DNA of 64,000 nucleotides, taken from contig NZ_CP195106.1 of the NCBI RefSeq assembly GCF_051175385.1, positions 1,922,001 through 1,986,000 of the forward strand. Reading direction: 5' to 3'. The stretch comes from Tundrisphaera lichenicola. Its GTDB lineage: Bacteria > Planctomycetota > Planctomycetia > Isosphaerales > Isosphaeraceae. Below, piece after piece: positions 54,783 to 63,861 of this stretch; positions within the stretch are counted from its first letter, which is position 1; each line of letters begins with the position of its first letter. The notes beneath the pieces are model-generated. The model ran no database searches and had not been told where the DNA came from. It saw only the letters and a program-made list of their open reading frames with translations. The position numbers and the translations under genes are program-made.

Positions 54783-54794
54783 GTTTGCCCTACT

Positions 54795-55619
54795 TCAACT
54801 CCCCGCCGGGAGGTCGCGACGGAGGAAGATCACATAACCGATGGCCACGCCCACCGTGCCGATGGTCGCCAGGATCCCGCAGTTGAAGGCCAGGAACTCC
54901 CCCTTGGTGATCGCCTCGACCGGGTTGTAGGCCTTGAAGATCGAGAGCTTCCCCAGCCACTTCCATTCCTCCAGGGAGGGGATCGACGCGACCACCAACG
55001 CGACGAACATGGCCAGGGTGGCGATCGACGCGATCATGGTCGGTCGCCAACGGACCAAATCTCCGGAGGAGAGCAAGAGGGTGTATCCGTAGATCGCCCA
55101 TCCGAATGCCAGGAGATTGAACGCCGGCTTCGAGAGGCTCTGGACCGAGGGGGGCGACTCCAGGGTGTTGTACTGGGTCCCCGCCAGATTGCCCAGGACC
55201 ATGGCCAAGCCCATCAGGACCATCCCGAGGAGGCCGACCGCCAGTTGAGAGGCGACGAACGAGGTCCGAGAAACCGGTCGGGACATGACCAGGTCCATGG
55301 TCCCTCGTTCCAGCTCACCCGCGATCGCCCCCGATCCTCGGGAGATTGCCCAGACCGAAAATATCAGGAGGATGAACGGATGGTTCCAGAAGGCCATCTC
55401 GATCGCACCGGTCGAGAAGTCCATGGCGGCTCCGCCCAGGCCACGGAGCATCCGCATTCCACCGGGACCACCCCCGGTCGCCTCGCGGATCGACTTCTCG
55501 ATCCGATGGGCGACGTGAACGAAAAGCCAGCTCAACCAGAATAGCGACAGGAGCATCGTGCCCAGCATCCAGCGCGAATCGCGGAGATTCTTGCGGACGA
55601 GGCTCAGGAAGGCGGTCAT
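54795..55619 (-). CDS. ABC-2 type transporter permease
   Basis: A 274-residue membrane protein with six probable helices. The pattern ISRGSGAIAGELERGTMDLVMSRPVSRTSFVASQL is the ABC-2 (NosY/YhaP-like) signature. It begins 5 bases after the ATPase gene and forms an exporter with it. Substrate unknown; related pairs export lipids, peptides or drugs. Confidence 0.88.
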   Translation of the reverse strand: MTAFLSLVRKNLRDSRWMLGTMLLSLFWLSWLFVHVAHRIEKSIREATGGGPGGMRMLRGLGGAAMDFSTGAIEMAFWNHPFILLIFSVWAISRGSGAIAGELERGTMDLVMSRPVSRTSFVASQLAVGLLGMVLMGLAMVLGNLAGTQYNTLESPPSVQSLSKPAFNLLAFGWAIYGYTLLLSSGDLVRWRPTMIASIATLAMFVALVVASIPSLEEWKWLGKLSIFKAYNPVEAITKGEFLAFNCGILATIGTVGVAIGYVIFLRRDLPAGS

Positions 55620-55624
55620 GACGA

Positions 55625-56524
55625 TTAGGACTCCTCATCCTCGATGGCTTCCGGCCCGTGAAAGCGGTCGTAGAGCGCCCGAAGGTCCTCGGTCCCGATG
55701 GCAAGGTCGAGCACATCTTGCGATCGGAGCCAGTCCAGGAGCGGGCCGATCCCTCCCCGATGTTCCAGTAGGTCGACGTCCCCATCGCGTCGGCGAAGCG
55801 TCAGCTCCAGTTCCTCGGGGAAATGTTCCGGGGGGCCTCCGATGTATTTGACCAGGAGCATCCGAAGGCCCTTGCGGACGTGCATGTCCTCGACATGCAT
55901 CAGCCGACCATTCCTCATGATCGCCACGCGATCGGCGACTTGCTCGACCTCGGAGAGGACGTGGCCCGAGAAGATCACGGTTTGGCCCGAGCGTCGGGCC
56001 TCCGTGACTAGCCCGAGGACGTCGGCCCTCGCCGAAGGGTCGAGCGCCGAGGTCGGTTCGTCGAGGATCAGGACCTCGACCGGATCGGCGAACGCCTGGG
56101 CCAGGGCCAGCTTCTGCTTCATCCCGGTGGAATAGGTCCGGACCTTCCGTCGGAGGTTCAGGCCCATGATCCGTTCGGCGATCGCTACGGCGCGATCGAG
56201 CCCCACATCGCCCCGGAGCGAGCTGAGAAACTTCAGGAGGTTCAGGCCGCTCATCGAGCCGATCAAGCGGAGTTCACCCGGAAGGTACGAGACCGTATCC
56301 CGGACCTCCAGGCTCTGACGCCACGAGTCGAAGCCCGCTACGCTCGACCGCCCGGACGAAGGCTTGAGGAATCCCAGGAGTAAACGGATGGTCGTGGTCT
56401 TCCCCGATCCGTTGGGACCCAGGAGCCCGAAAACTTCCCCCTTGCGGACTTCCATAGTCAGGTCGCGCAGGGCGACCGTCGATCCGTAGACCTTGCCCAG
56501 TCCCGCCGTCGCGATCATCGACAT
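55625..56524 (-). CDS. ABC transporter ATP-binding protein
   Basis: A 299-residue ATPase. Walker A is GPNGSGKTTT (residues 37-46), the signature region reads YSTGMKQKLALAQAF, Walker B is VLILDEPTSALDPS, and the H-loop is SGHVLSEVEQVADRV. The C-terminal ~80 residues form an accessory domain seen in many ABC-2 exporters. Start at 56524 (MSMIATAG) follows GGCGGGGG; ATG 6 bases later is also possible. Paired with the permease downstream. Confidence 0.92.
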   Translation of the reverse strand: MSMIATAGLGKVYGSTVALRDLTMEVRKGEVFGLLGPNGSGKTTTIRLLLGFLKPSSGRSSVAGFDSWRQSLEVRDTVSYLPGELRLIGSMSGLNLLKFLSSLRGDVGLDRAVAIAERIMGLNLRRKVRTYSTGMKQKLALAQAFADPVEVLILDEPTSALDPSARADVLGLVTEARRSGQTVIFSGHVLSEVEQVADRVAIMRNGRLMHVEDMHVRKGLRMLLVKYIGGPPEHFPEELELTLRRRDGDVDLLEHRGGIGPLLDWLRSQDVLDLAIGTEDLRALYDRFHGPEAIEDEES

Positions 56525-57216
56525 CCCCCGCCTGCCGTTCGATCGAGCCGTTCTGCTCACGACCCTCGAATGTTTCAGTTGAACGCAACGCGAGGGCCCG
56601 GTCAATCATGGTTCGACCCCTTCCCCGAAACTGCACCTCGAAGCGAAAGAGAGACGAGCGGATCCGTCAATCCGTACCGCCTGGTCTAAAGAGAGTCTGA
56701 GATTTTTTAAGCAGAAAATCCCTAGCAACAAATGGCCATGGAAAAGGTAAGATTTTTCCAAATTCCGGAATATGAAGTCTTGAATTTCTAAACTGGGCGC
56801 TTTACAAAGTTAGGGACGGCCAATCATGACTCAAGTGGTCAATGTCAACACGCATGCGTATGTGGGGAGTTCGGGCTCTTGACGAGAGAGGCCAAAACCT
56901 CCGATGAACTTATTCGACTCAGTTCCCGATTACTCCTCCTTCCCTTCGATCTCACAGGGACATTAACGCTTAAAAAGGAGATCGAGACGTCTCAGCATCG
57001 TGAACGGAGAGGTCCTGAATCAGGACGATCGAGAGTGTCGTCGATTCTGAGACCTGAGATGAATGAAATGGCACAAGGACTCGACGAGCCGCATATCGCG
57101 GGTCGAAAAGCCCTACAGATCGAAGATTAGATCATCCTTCGTCTCGGTTCGATGGGGAAGCGAGGACGAGAGTGATCTTTCAGTCCGCCCGGAAGATCAA
57201 GGAATTGGTGTGGTCG
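56525..57216. other. AT-rich intergenic region
   Basis: 692 bases without a supported gene. It is AT-richer than the surroundings, especially 56690-56820, and should hold the exporter promoter. A short perfect palindrome (ACGCATGCGT, 56850-56859) is present. Open frames here have no protein-like composition. Confidence 0.45.
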
Positions 57217-57477
57217 ATGACGACCAGAGTGCCAACAATGATCGGGGATCCATCCATGCAAGGTGCAAATCGGGCTTCAGATCGCTCAACAACTTCCGAC
57301 CGGCCCAGGCTTTACCTGCCGGCCGCCGAAATCGTAAGTTCCGCTCGTTGGCTCATCAATGGCTTCCCGGCGACGGTGCTGGTCTGGACGGCGGAGGAAT
57401 GGGCCCGACTGACGGACCGACCCAAGGATGCCCAACCCTATTCCAACGGGACCTGGTGTGCCCTCAGGATCGATTGA
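57217..57477 (+). CDS. Small protein of unknown function
   Basis: An 86-residue frame. Its last 50 residues (LYLPAAEIVSSARWLINGF, then VLVWTAEEWARLTDRP) look protein-like, while the N-terminal part is low complexity. Start is uncertain: ATG at 57217, 57238 or 57256 are all possible. Its final 14 bases overlap the end of the convergent GDPD gene. No family is recognised; it could be a nonfunctional frame. Confidence 0.45.
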   Translation: MTTRVPTMIGDPSMQGANRASDRSTTSDRPRLYLPAAEIVSSARWLINGFPATVLVWTAEEWARLTDRPKDAQPYSNGTWCALRID

Positions 57478-58315
57478 GGGCCATGCTTCGGATCAGGCCC
57501 GCCGGATCGTCGGTGAAGATTCCCATGACTCCCATCGCGGCGAGTCCAAGAATCGGGCCCGACAATCCGGAAGTATTCACGGTATAAGTCAGAAGTGGCC
57601 TGTTAACCACCTTGATCTTGCCGAGGAGGATCGCCTCGAAAGGGGCGTGGAGAGCCTCCGCGCCGACTCCCTCCACCAAGGAGTCGCCGTCTGGTATGGC
57701 TCCGTCGAGGACCAGTGCTCCCGTCGCGACCCCCGGTTCGAGTTTGGCCACCGAACGGACCGTCTCGTGATCGAATGACGAGACCGTGACTCGATCCTCC
57801 GTGGATGAGGTCCGGATCGCGCCGAGGACCGCATCCACGAGCGAGTTCCTTTGGCCCATCGAGGGTTTGATCTCGACGTTGACGGCCCAATCGAGAGATT
57901 TTGTCAGTTCCAGGGCTTCGGCGAGTGTCGGGATCCGGACCAACCCCGAGGCGTATCGGGTCCGTGCCTTCGAATCGAGTCGGGCTAGCGTCCCGAAACC
58001 GGTCGCCGAGCGTGCCCCGCCCGACGGATCGACGAACCAGGAACCCGCGTCGAGAGATTTGATTTCGTCGAGGGTGAAGTCGGCCACCTGGAAACCCGAG
58101 GCCATCCGGGGGTCGCCCGAGAATTTTCGGGCGACGTCCGTCGTCCGGCCTAGCGACTCGTCGTGGAGGACGACCGGTATACGATCGCGGGTCAACTGGA
58201 CGTCGAGTTCCCAGCCGTCCGCCCCCGCCTCATAACCGAGGCGGGCGGCTTCGAGCGTATTTTCGGGAGCGTGAAACGAGTCGCCACGATGGGCCAGGAT
58301 CAATGGCCGAGCCAT
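57464..58315 (-). CDS. Glycerophosphodiester phosphodiesterase
   Basis: A 283-residue GDPD that hydrolyses glycerophosphodiesters to glycerol-3-phosphate and an alcohol. LAHRGDSFHAPENTLEAA (catalytic His9), GADGWELDVQLTRD and VVLHDESLGRTTD contain the catalytic and metal residues, and NVEIKP is the later conserved strand. No signal peptide with the 58315 start. Followed upstream by a small exported protein gene on the same strand (36 bases). Confidence 0.92.
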   Translation of the reverse strand: MARPLILAHRGDSFHAPENTLEAARLGYEAGADGWELDVQLTRDRIPVVLHDESLGRTTDVARKFSGDPRMASGFQVADFTLDEIKSLDAGSWFVDPSGGARSATGFGTLARLDSKARTRYASGLVRIPTLAEALELTKSLDWAVNVEIKPSMGQRNSLVDAVLGAIRTSSTEDRVTVSSFDHETVRSVAKLEPGVATGALVLDGAIPDGDSLVEGVGAEALHAPFEAILLGKIKVVNRPLLTYTVNTSGLSGPILGLAAMGVMGIFTDDPAGLIRSMALNRS

Positions 58316-58350
58316 CCGGGATGCGTACCAGGATCGGAACCGGTTCGGAA

Positions 58351-58746
58351 TCAACGGGCACGCCGCCGATGGACCACTCCGTTCATCCCGTTGATCTGGT
58401 AGCTGTTCCCGCGCCCCGTCTGCTTCTGGATCGTGCCGATGAGGCCCCCCATGGCGTTGGTCGTCTGGGGGCCGGTGTTCGGGCGGCTGGCCGAGAAATA
58501 GGCACTCAGGTCGGTCCCGGGCCCGTAGCCCGATAATCCGAAGCCCGAGTAGTTCGGGTAAGTTCCCGGGAGCCCGTAGTTGCCGAACCCTCCGTTCACA
58601 TCGTAATAGCCATCGCTGATTCCGGCGCCCGGGAAGGTGGCGAACCCATTATTGGTGACGGCACTCGAGAAGGACTGGGCGTTCGCCAGGTCCGACATCC
58701 CGGCGATGAGGGCGAGAGCGACGAGGCTGGACTTGAGAACAGTCAT
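58351..58746 (-). CDS. Small exported Gly/Tyr/Asn-rich protein
   Basis: A 131-residue protein with a signal peptide (cleavage near ANA-QSF). The mature part is rich in Gly, Tyr, Asn and Ser (FGNYGLPGTYPNYSGFGLSG) and ends with a basic RRRAR tail. Nothing matches a known enzyme; a structural or surface role is possible. It lies just upstream of the GDPD gene. Confidence 0.65.
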   Translation of the reverse strand: MTVLKSSLVALALIAGMSDLANAQSFSSAVTNNGFATFPGAGISDGYYDVNGGFGNYGLPGTYPNYSGFGLSGYGPGTDLSAYFSASRPNTGPQTTNAMGGLIGTIQKQTGRGNSYQINGMNGVVHRRRAR

Positions 58747-58888
58747 CGGACCACTCCTGCACGATCGATCGAATCCGGGGGCATCCGCCTCCCCGGTTAT
58801 CGGCGGGACGCCCCCGTCGACTTTCTCCGATTATAGGACCGGGGAAGGCCCGCGACGTGACGTACAATCACGAAATCGTCACGTCGAG

Positions 58889-59830
58889 TCATCCAGACTT
58901 GCACGATCGGAGGGCCTCGCGGAGGGCGAGGCCGGCTTCCCGGATCGCGACTCGACCCTGGTCGAACGAGTCCGCCATCTGGAGGAACCCGTGGATCATC
59001 CCATCGAATCGCCGGAGTTGGACCGGGACTCCCGCTTCTCGGAGCCTCCCGGCGTAAGCCTCCCCCTCGTCTCGTAGCACGTCGTATTCGGCGGTTAGTA
59101 TCAAAGCGGGGGGTAGTCCCGCCAGGTCGGCAGCCTTCAAGGGCGAGGCCAACTGGGAACGACCGTCCTCGGGAGTGGCGAGGTACTGGCCCCAATACCA
59201 GCCCATCATCTCTCGGGTCAGGCCGAAGCCCTCGGCGTTCTCGGAATAGGACGAGGTCTCGAGGGAATGATCGGTAATCGGATAGATCAGGAGTTGGAAT
59301 GCCAGCGGGAGGTCCCCCCGATCTCGGGCCTTCAGGGCGACCGCAGCCGCCAGGTTTCCCCCCGCACTATCGCCCCCGACGGCGATCCAGGCCGGGTCGA
59401 TCCCGAAGCGGGATGCCTCCTTTGCCACCGCCGAGACGACCCGGAAGCAGTCGTCCAGGGGTTCGGGAAATTTGGCCTCCGGTGAAAGCCGGTAGTCGAC
59501 CGAGATCACGACGGCCCCCGAGGCGTTGGCGAGCCTCCGGCAGAGGTTGTCGACCGTCTCGATGTCTCCCAGGACCCAGCCGCCCCCGTGGAAGAAAATC
59601 AAGGCCGGGCTCGGGGCCGGTTCTCCGTCGATCGGCCGATAGATCCGGATCGGGATCGATGGGGAGATCACCCGGTCCTCGACCTCGGCGACCGGGTCGG
59701 GCGGCCCTCCGACGGCTCGCATCGCCCGGAAGAGGGTACGGGCCTTGGGCGGGGCCATCGTGTGGAATCCGGGGACTCGGAGCGAGGCCATCTTATCGAG
59801 ATAGTCGCGGGCCTGGGGATCGAGGGGCAT
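58889..59830 (-). CDS. Alpha/beta hydrolase, hormone-sensitive-lipase family esterase
   Basis: A 313-residue carboxylesterase. The oxyanion motif HGGGW is at residues 81-85, the nucleophile Ser155 is in GDSAGG, the acid is in AEYDVLRDEG and the histidine in MIHGFLQM. This is the bacterial HSL (family IV) pattern for short-chain acyl esters. The start at 59830 (MPLDPQARD) has AAGGTGA 5 bases upstream; an ATG five codons earlier is weaker. Confidence 0.92.
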   Translation of the reverse strand: MPLDPQARDYLDKMASLRVPGFHTMAPPKARTLFRAMRAVGGPPDPVAEVEDRVISPSIPIRIYRPIDGEPAPSPALIFFHGGGWVLGDIETVDNLCRRLANASGAVVISVDYRLSPEAKFPEPLDDCFRVVSAVAKEASRFGIDPAWIAVGGDSAGGNLAAAVALKARDRGDLPLAFQLLIYPITDHSLETSSYSENAEGFGLTREMMGWYWGQYLATPEDGRSQLASPLKAADLAGLPPALILTAEYDVLRDEGEAYAGRLREAGVPVQLRRFDGMIHGFLQMADSFDQGRVAIREAGLALREALRSCKSG

Positions 59831-59999
59831 GAGGATCACCTTCACCTTGACGAATCCGAGAGCGATCGCGGGGGCTATCAGGATAATCGTGGCAGCCTCC
59901 GACCGGAAAGCCGCCGCCGGCGTTTCGGGTTCCTTGCAATCTCGGTCGGCTCCACTACAGTAGGGCGGCCATCGACCACAATCCGAGGAATGATCCGAG

Positions 60000-60323
60000 A
60001 TGATCGACCGAGACCTTCACGCCTTGTCCGGGGAGGATCAGGCCCGACTGGCCCGCGCCCTGATGCGTCGGCAAGGAAACCTGAGCCTCCGGGTAGCCGC
60101 CGTCTTCGTGATCCTCGTCCTCGGGGTCCCGTTGGTGAACTACCTCGCCCCGGATTTCGCGAATTCGTCGATCCTCGGATTCACCGCCTCCTGGCTCTTC
60201 CTGGGCGTCCTGATCTACCCGATCACCGTGATTCTCTCCTTCTACTTCGTCTCCGCGTCGAACCGGATCGAGGGGGAATGCTCGGACTGGCGGAAGACCC
60301 TGGCCGAGGAGGAGGGCCGATGA
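60000..60323 (+). CDS. DUF485 membrane protein
   Basis: A 107-residue protein with two hydrophobic helices (about 30-50 and 60-82) and the family's basic N-terminal half. DUF485 proteins are the small partners of ActP-type symporters. Its stop codon overlaps the ATG of the symporter gene (ATGA), so the two are translationally coupled. Confidence 0.9.
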   Translation: MIDRDLHALSGEDQARLARALMRRQGNLSLRVAAVFVILVLGVPLVNYLAPDFANSSILGFTASWLFLGVLIYPITVILSFYFVSASNRIEGECSDWRKTLAEEEGR

Positions 60324-62347
60324 GCACCATCTCCTGGATCCCCGTCGGGTTCGTCGCCTTGATGACGGCCGCCACGATCCTCCTGGGAATCTACGCGACC
60401 CGTAAGGCCAGGACCGCGTCCGACTTCTTCGTGGCCGGTCGTTCGGTCAGCGTCTTCTGGAACGCCTCGGCGATCTCGGGCGAGTATCTCTCGGCCGCCT
60501 CATTCATGGGGATCGCCGGGCTCCTGATGAAGAACGGGTACGATGCCCTCTGGTACCCGGTCTGTTATGCGACGGGCTACCTATTCCTCCTCCTGTTCAT
60601 CGCAGGGCCGCTCCGGCGGTTCGGGGCTTATACGATCCCCGACTTCGCCGAGGGCCGGTTCGACAGCCCGACCTTTCGCAAGGTGGCGGTGACGTTCGTC
60701 CTGTTCATCGGCTTCTTCTACACGATGCCCCAGATGAAGGGGGCCGGCGTGGTGATGGGCCAGATCCTGAACTGGCCGTACTGGGCCGGGATCGTGGTGG
60801 TGGGCGTGGTCATCACCTTCAACGTGGCGTTCGGGGGGATGAAGGGGATCACCTTCGTCCAGGCGTTCCAGTACTGGGCCAAGCTGTTCGCGATCTCAAT
60901 CCCTGTGTTCGTCCTGGGGTCGGTCCTGGGGGGTTATTCCGGGAACATGGCGAAGATCGACGACCCCTCGAAGGTCGACGCCTTGCCGCAGGCCACCTCG
61001 GGCGCCGTGATGAAGATCAAGGGGGTCCTCGGCTACCCGGCGAACGTCCTGTCCTTCTCGCCTCGATCCGTCTCGACGATCCGATTCCCCAACGGGGCGA
61101 CGCTTGGCAAGGTCTCCACGGTCCGAAAACCCGGCCCCGGCGAAGATCCCATCAACGGATCATTCGGGTCGATCTTCGTGGGCGAGAATCCCGCAGGGTC
61201 GCCCGAGACCCTGGACGGGCCGGACCGGAGAACGAGGCTCGCGATCCCCGAAGGGAACGGGCCGATCCGGCTCGAACCGGGAACGATCCTCCAGGTCGGT
61301 CCCGTCCTGGTCACGAAGGGTGGGGCGCCGGTCGTCCAGGACGATCGGCCGGTCACGACCGCGATCAAGTTCGAGTTCCAGGAACCCGCCGAGGCCATCC
61401 TGAGCGGCGACGTCCCGAATGCTCCGCCCAACCGGGCCTGGCTCCGACCGTTCGGCCCCCTGACCTCGAAGCACGGCTACCCGCTCCTCTACACTTACTC
61501 GCTGATCATCGCCCTGATCTGCGGGACGGCGGGCCTGCCTCATATTCTGGTACGGTTCTACACCAATCCCGATGGTCGGGCCGCCAAGCGGACCACACTC
61601 TGGGTGATGGTGATGCTCGGGGCCTTCTACGTCTTCCCCCCGGTCTGGGGCACGCTCGGGCGGAATCATCTGCCCTCGCTCTACGCGAACAATTCGACCG
61701 ACGCCGTGGTGATCCGGCTGCCGACCATCCTGCAAAATCCGCTCTGGGGCCAGATCCTCAGCGGGATCACCAGCGCGGGGGCGTTTGCGGCGTTCATGTC
61801 CACGTTCTCGGGCCTGCTGGTGAGCATGTCCGGAGCCCTGGCCCACGACATCTACGGGAGGATTCTCCGTCCTCAGTCCTCCCCGGAATCGCGGCTGATC
61901 GCATTCAAGGTGGCGGCCGTCCTGATCGGGGTCGTCTCGATGGCGCTGGGGTTCCTGGTCGAGTCGTTCGACATCGCCTTGATGGTCGGTTGGGCGTTCG
62001 CGATCGCGGCGTGCTCGTACTTCCCGCTGCTCTTGCTCGGTTCGTGGTGGAATGGCCTGACCAAGATCGGAGCGGGGGGCGGGATGCTGGCGGGGGGCTT
62101 GCTGTCGGTCTCGGCGATCGTCTCGACGATGCTGATCGACAAGAAGGTGATCCACCTGGATGTCTCGCCGCTGACCCGGTCGCTCCTGGAGCAGCCGGCC
62201 ATCTGGGGAGTCCCGCTCTCGGTGGGCGTGATGGTCGGGCTCTCGCTACTGACCCCCAAGCTTGTCCCGGCCGACATCCACCTCAAGATGCTCCGCCTGC
62301 ACGCCCCCGAGGAACTCGGGCTCTCGAAGAACTACATTGAGCATTGA
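60320..62347 (+). CDS. Sodium:solute symporter of the ActP/SSS family
   Basis: A 675-residue SSS transporter with about 12-13 helices. TASDFFVAGRSVSVFWNASAISGEYLSAASFMGIAG is the family N-terminal signature; GTAGLPHILVRFYTNPDGRAAKRTTLW and MSTFSGLLVSMSGALAHDIYG follow. ActP proteins take up acetate or other short monocarboxylates with Na+ or H+. Between two helices, about residues 210-385, is a long polar loop of roughly 170 residues that short family members do not have. It is coupled to the DUF485 gene by a 4-base overlap. Confidence 0.9.
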   Translation: MSTISWIPVGFVALMTAATILLGIYATRKARTASDFFVAGRSVSVFWNASAISGEYLSAASFMGIAGLLMKNGYDALWYPVCYATGYLFLLLFIAGPLRRFGAYTIPDFAEGRFDSPTFRKVAVTFVLFIGFFYTMPQMKGAGVVMGQILNWPYWAGIVVVGVVITFNVAFGGMKGITFVQAFQYWAKLFAISIPVFVLGSVLGGYSGNMAKIDDPSKVDALPQATSGAVMKIKGVLGYPANVLSFSPRSVSTIRFPNGATLGKVSTVRKPGPGEDPINGSFGSIFVGENPAGSPETLDGPDRRTRLAIPEGNGPIRLEPGTILQVGPVLVTKGGAPVVQDDRPVTTAIKFEFQEPAEAILSGDVPNAPPNRAWLRPFGPLTSKHGYPLLYTYSLIIALICGTAGLPHILVRFYTNPDGRAAKRTTLWVMVMLGAFYVFPPVWGTLGRNHLPSLYANNSTDAVVIRLPTILQNPLWGQILSGITSAGAFAAFMSTFSGLLVSMSGALAHDIYGRILRPQSSPESRLIAFKVAAVLIGVVSMALGFLVESFDIALMVGWAFAIAACSYFPLLLLGSWWNGLTKIGAGGGMLAGGLLSVSAIVSTMLIDKKVIHLDVSPLTRSLLEQPAIWGVPLSVGVMVGLSLLTPKLVPADIHLKMLRLHAPEELGLSKNYIEH

Positions 62348-62685
62348 GCGAGGCTGAATCGCGTGATAGATCGGGTCGTCGTCAGGCGGTCGACATGCGA
62401 ACTTGCACCAATTTCCTTCTCTCTGAACTGATATCAATTTCCTTCTCGTTCTTGGTAGTGAAGCCACGGATCGAGTGAATGCTGGGACCGAACCATTTAA
62501 TGATGTTCTTGAACACAATTTGGTTAGGGTTGGTAGTTCGAGATTTCTCCCGGCTGGAAAAACAACAAGCCTCGGATTAGTGGGGTTGCGAAAGTAGCAA
62601 GGGCGGGACGGGGGGAGGCGTTGTTCAATTGGGGGAATCCGCGTAGAATGGGGGGTTTCTGTAATCGTTCGATGGGGACAGAGTT
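62348..62685. other. Intergenic region before the HEPN-like gene
   Basis: 338 bases with no gene. Base composition shifts towards AT. A 13-base direct repeat (CAATTTCCTTCTC) occurs at 62409-62421 and 62435-62447, which could be a regulatory site or chance. Confidence 0.4.
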
Positions 62686-63546
62686 ATGAAGCCGGTTTGG
62701 GTGATGCATTGTATTCATCTAGGTATGTTTGATATTGAGCGACCTTTCGAATCCTCGGTCGATAAATTCACGAACGGAATGGGGGCAGTTTATAATGCGT
62801 TGGATGGATTGGGATTTCATCCAGAGGCAACACAACTGTTAGATTTATACCGGGATTACATAGCAATCGTTGAGAAGAAGAACGACATCGACAAGACGAT
62901 GCGTCTGGACTATTCGCCGGAGTTCTTCCAGTTCGACAGGGATTGGAGAAGTTTTATTCAGACCGTTTGGAGTGAAATTAACAGCCGGTTTCGAAGTCGG
63001 TACATGCTAGTTTTGGACGACAATCCGGTGATCACTTCCCTTCGGATACTGATCAGCAATTTGACGGTCGAAGAGGAGAAGATCATTGCAGAAGATGCGT
63101 TGCGATGCCTGGAGACGGGATCTTATCGTTCCGCAACTGTGATGGGTTGGAACCTCGTTTTCGAACGGCTACGCCAATGGATTTTCACGAGCCATCGCAA
63201 GGTTCGGCTGAATAAGTTCAATGCTATCCTGATGACTCATTACAAGAACAAGAACAATTTGCACGAGCCAATCAAAATATACGAAGATTTCTACGTTCAT
63301 TCAGAGCGATACATTATTGAGATCGCCTATGAGGCGGAATTGTTTCCAAAGCACAAGCATCAAATCCTCCTTAACGCCTTGACCGATCGCAATCACTTCG
63401 CACATCCGACAACTCGTCAGGCGACTTCCGCCACTGCGGCGGGATATGTGGAAAATTTGATCATCAATATTCTGAATGACCCGCTCTTCAACAAACCGCC
63501 AAAGGTTGTTAAGCCAGCGGAGGATAAGCCTCCCGATGGAAATTAG
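62686..63546 (+). CDS. HEPN-like protein of unknown function
   Basis: A 286-residue protein. The C-terminal half looks like a HEPN helical bundle: EDALRCLETGSYRSATVMGWNLVFERLRQWIF, followed near the end by DRNHFAHPTTRQATSATAAGYVENL, in which Arg235 to His240 is a fitting R-x4-H motif (RNHFAH), the catalytic signature of HEPN ribonucleases. The N-terminal half is also helical and not recognised. Codon choice is visibly AT-richer than in the flanking genes, and it lies next to an IS110 recombinase, which suggests transfer. GGGGA precedes the ATG. A defence or toxin role is possible but unproven. Confidence 0.7.
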   Translation: MKPVWVMHCIHLGMFDIERPFESSVDKFTNGMGAVYNALDGLGFHPEATQLLDLYRDYIAIVEKKNDIDKTMRLDYSPEFFQFDRDWRSFIQTVWSEINSRFRSRYMLVLDDNPVITSLRILISNLTVEEEKIIAEDALRCLETGSYRSATVMGWNLVFERLRQWIFTSHRKVRLNKFNAILMTHYKNKNNLHEPIKIYEDFYVHSERYIIEIAYEAELFPKHKHQILLNALTDRNHFAHPTTRQATSATAAGYVENLIINILNDPLFNKPPKVVKPAEDKPPDGN

Positions 63547-63861
63547 AGTCGCCAGGTATACCAAGTTTGATCAACGTGTGGATACGTCCTCCGGGAAATC
63601 GGTGTCAGCCCCCATGCCGCCCTTCGGGCGGCACCCGAACCGATGAAAATCGGGCGGGCGGTCGCTACAGTGAAGTCGTCCCCTCGCACGGCTTGACGCC
63701 GATATGAAACTGGTGCTTCGAGCCCGCGTGTCAGCCTGGCGCAAAGGCATCGCGCGTACCCAAACCTGTCGCCCGAGCTTACCACTCGGAGCACGTCGAG
63801 CAGAGTGCTTTCCTCCCCGCGATGTCCCCCGTGCGAGGGGCTACCCTGGGGAGACCCGTCG
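63547..63861 (+). ncRNA. Possible IS110 left end with bridge-RNA-like structure
   Basis: About 315 noncoding bases precede the IS110 recombinase gene, where IS110-group elements encode their bridge RNA. A 12-base inverted repeat (CCCCTCGCACGG at 63680-63691 and its complement at 63829-63840) encloses 137 bases. A GCCGCCC-TTC-GGGCGGC hairpin and CCGAT-GAAA-ATCGG lie further upstream. The overall ~161-base span is close to known bridge RNAs. The element's exact left boundary is not determined. Confidence 0.4.

Noticed and set aside
56879..57130. Small plus-strand open frame in the AT-rich spacer
   Set aside because: No ribosome site or protein-like composition and no recognisable homology; more likely chance.
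62409..62447. 13-base direct repeat upstream of the HEPN-like gene as an insertion target duplication
   Set aside because: The copies are only 13 bases apart and enclose nothing element-like; noted only in the intergenic entry.
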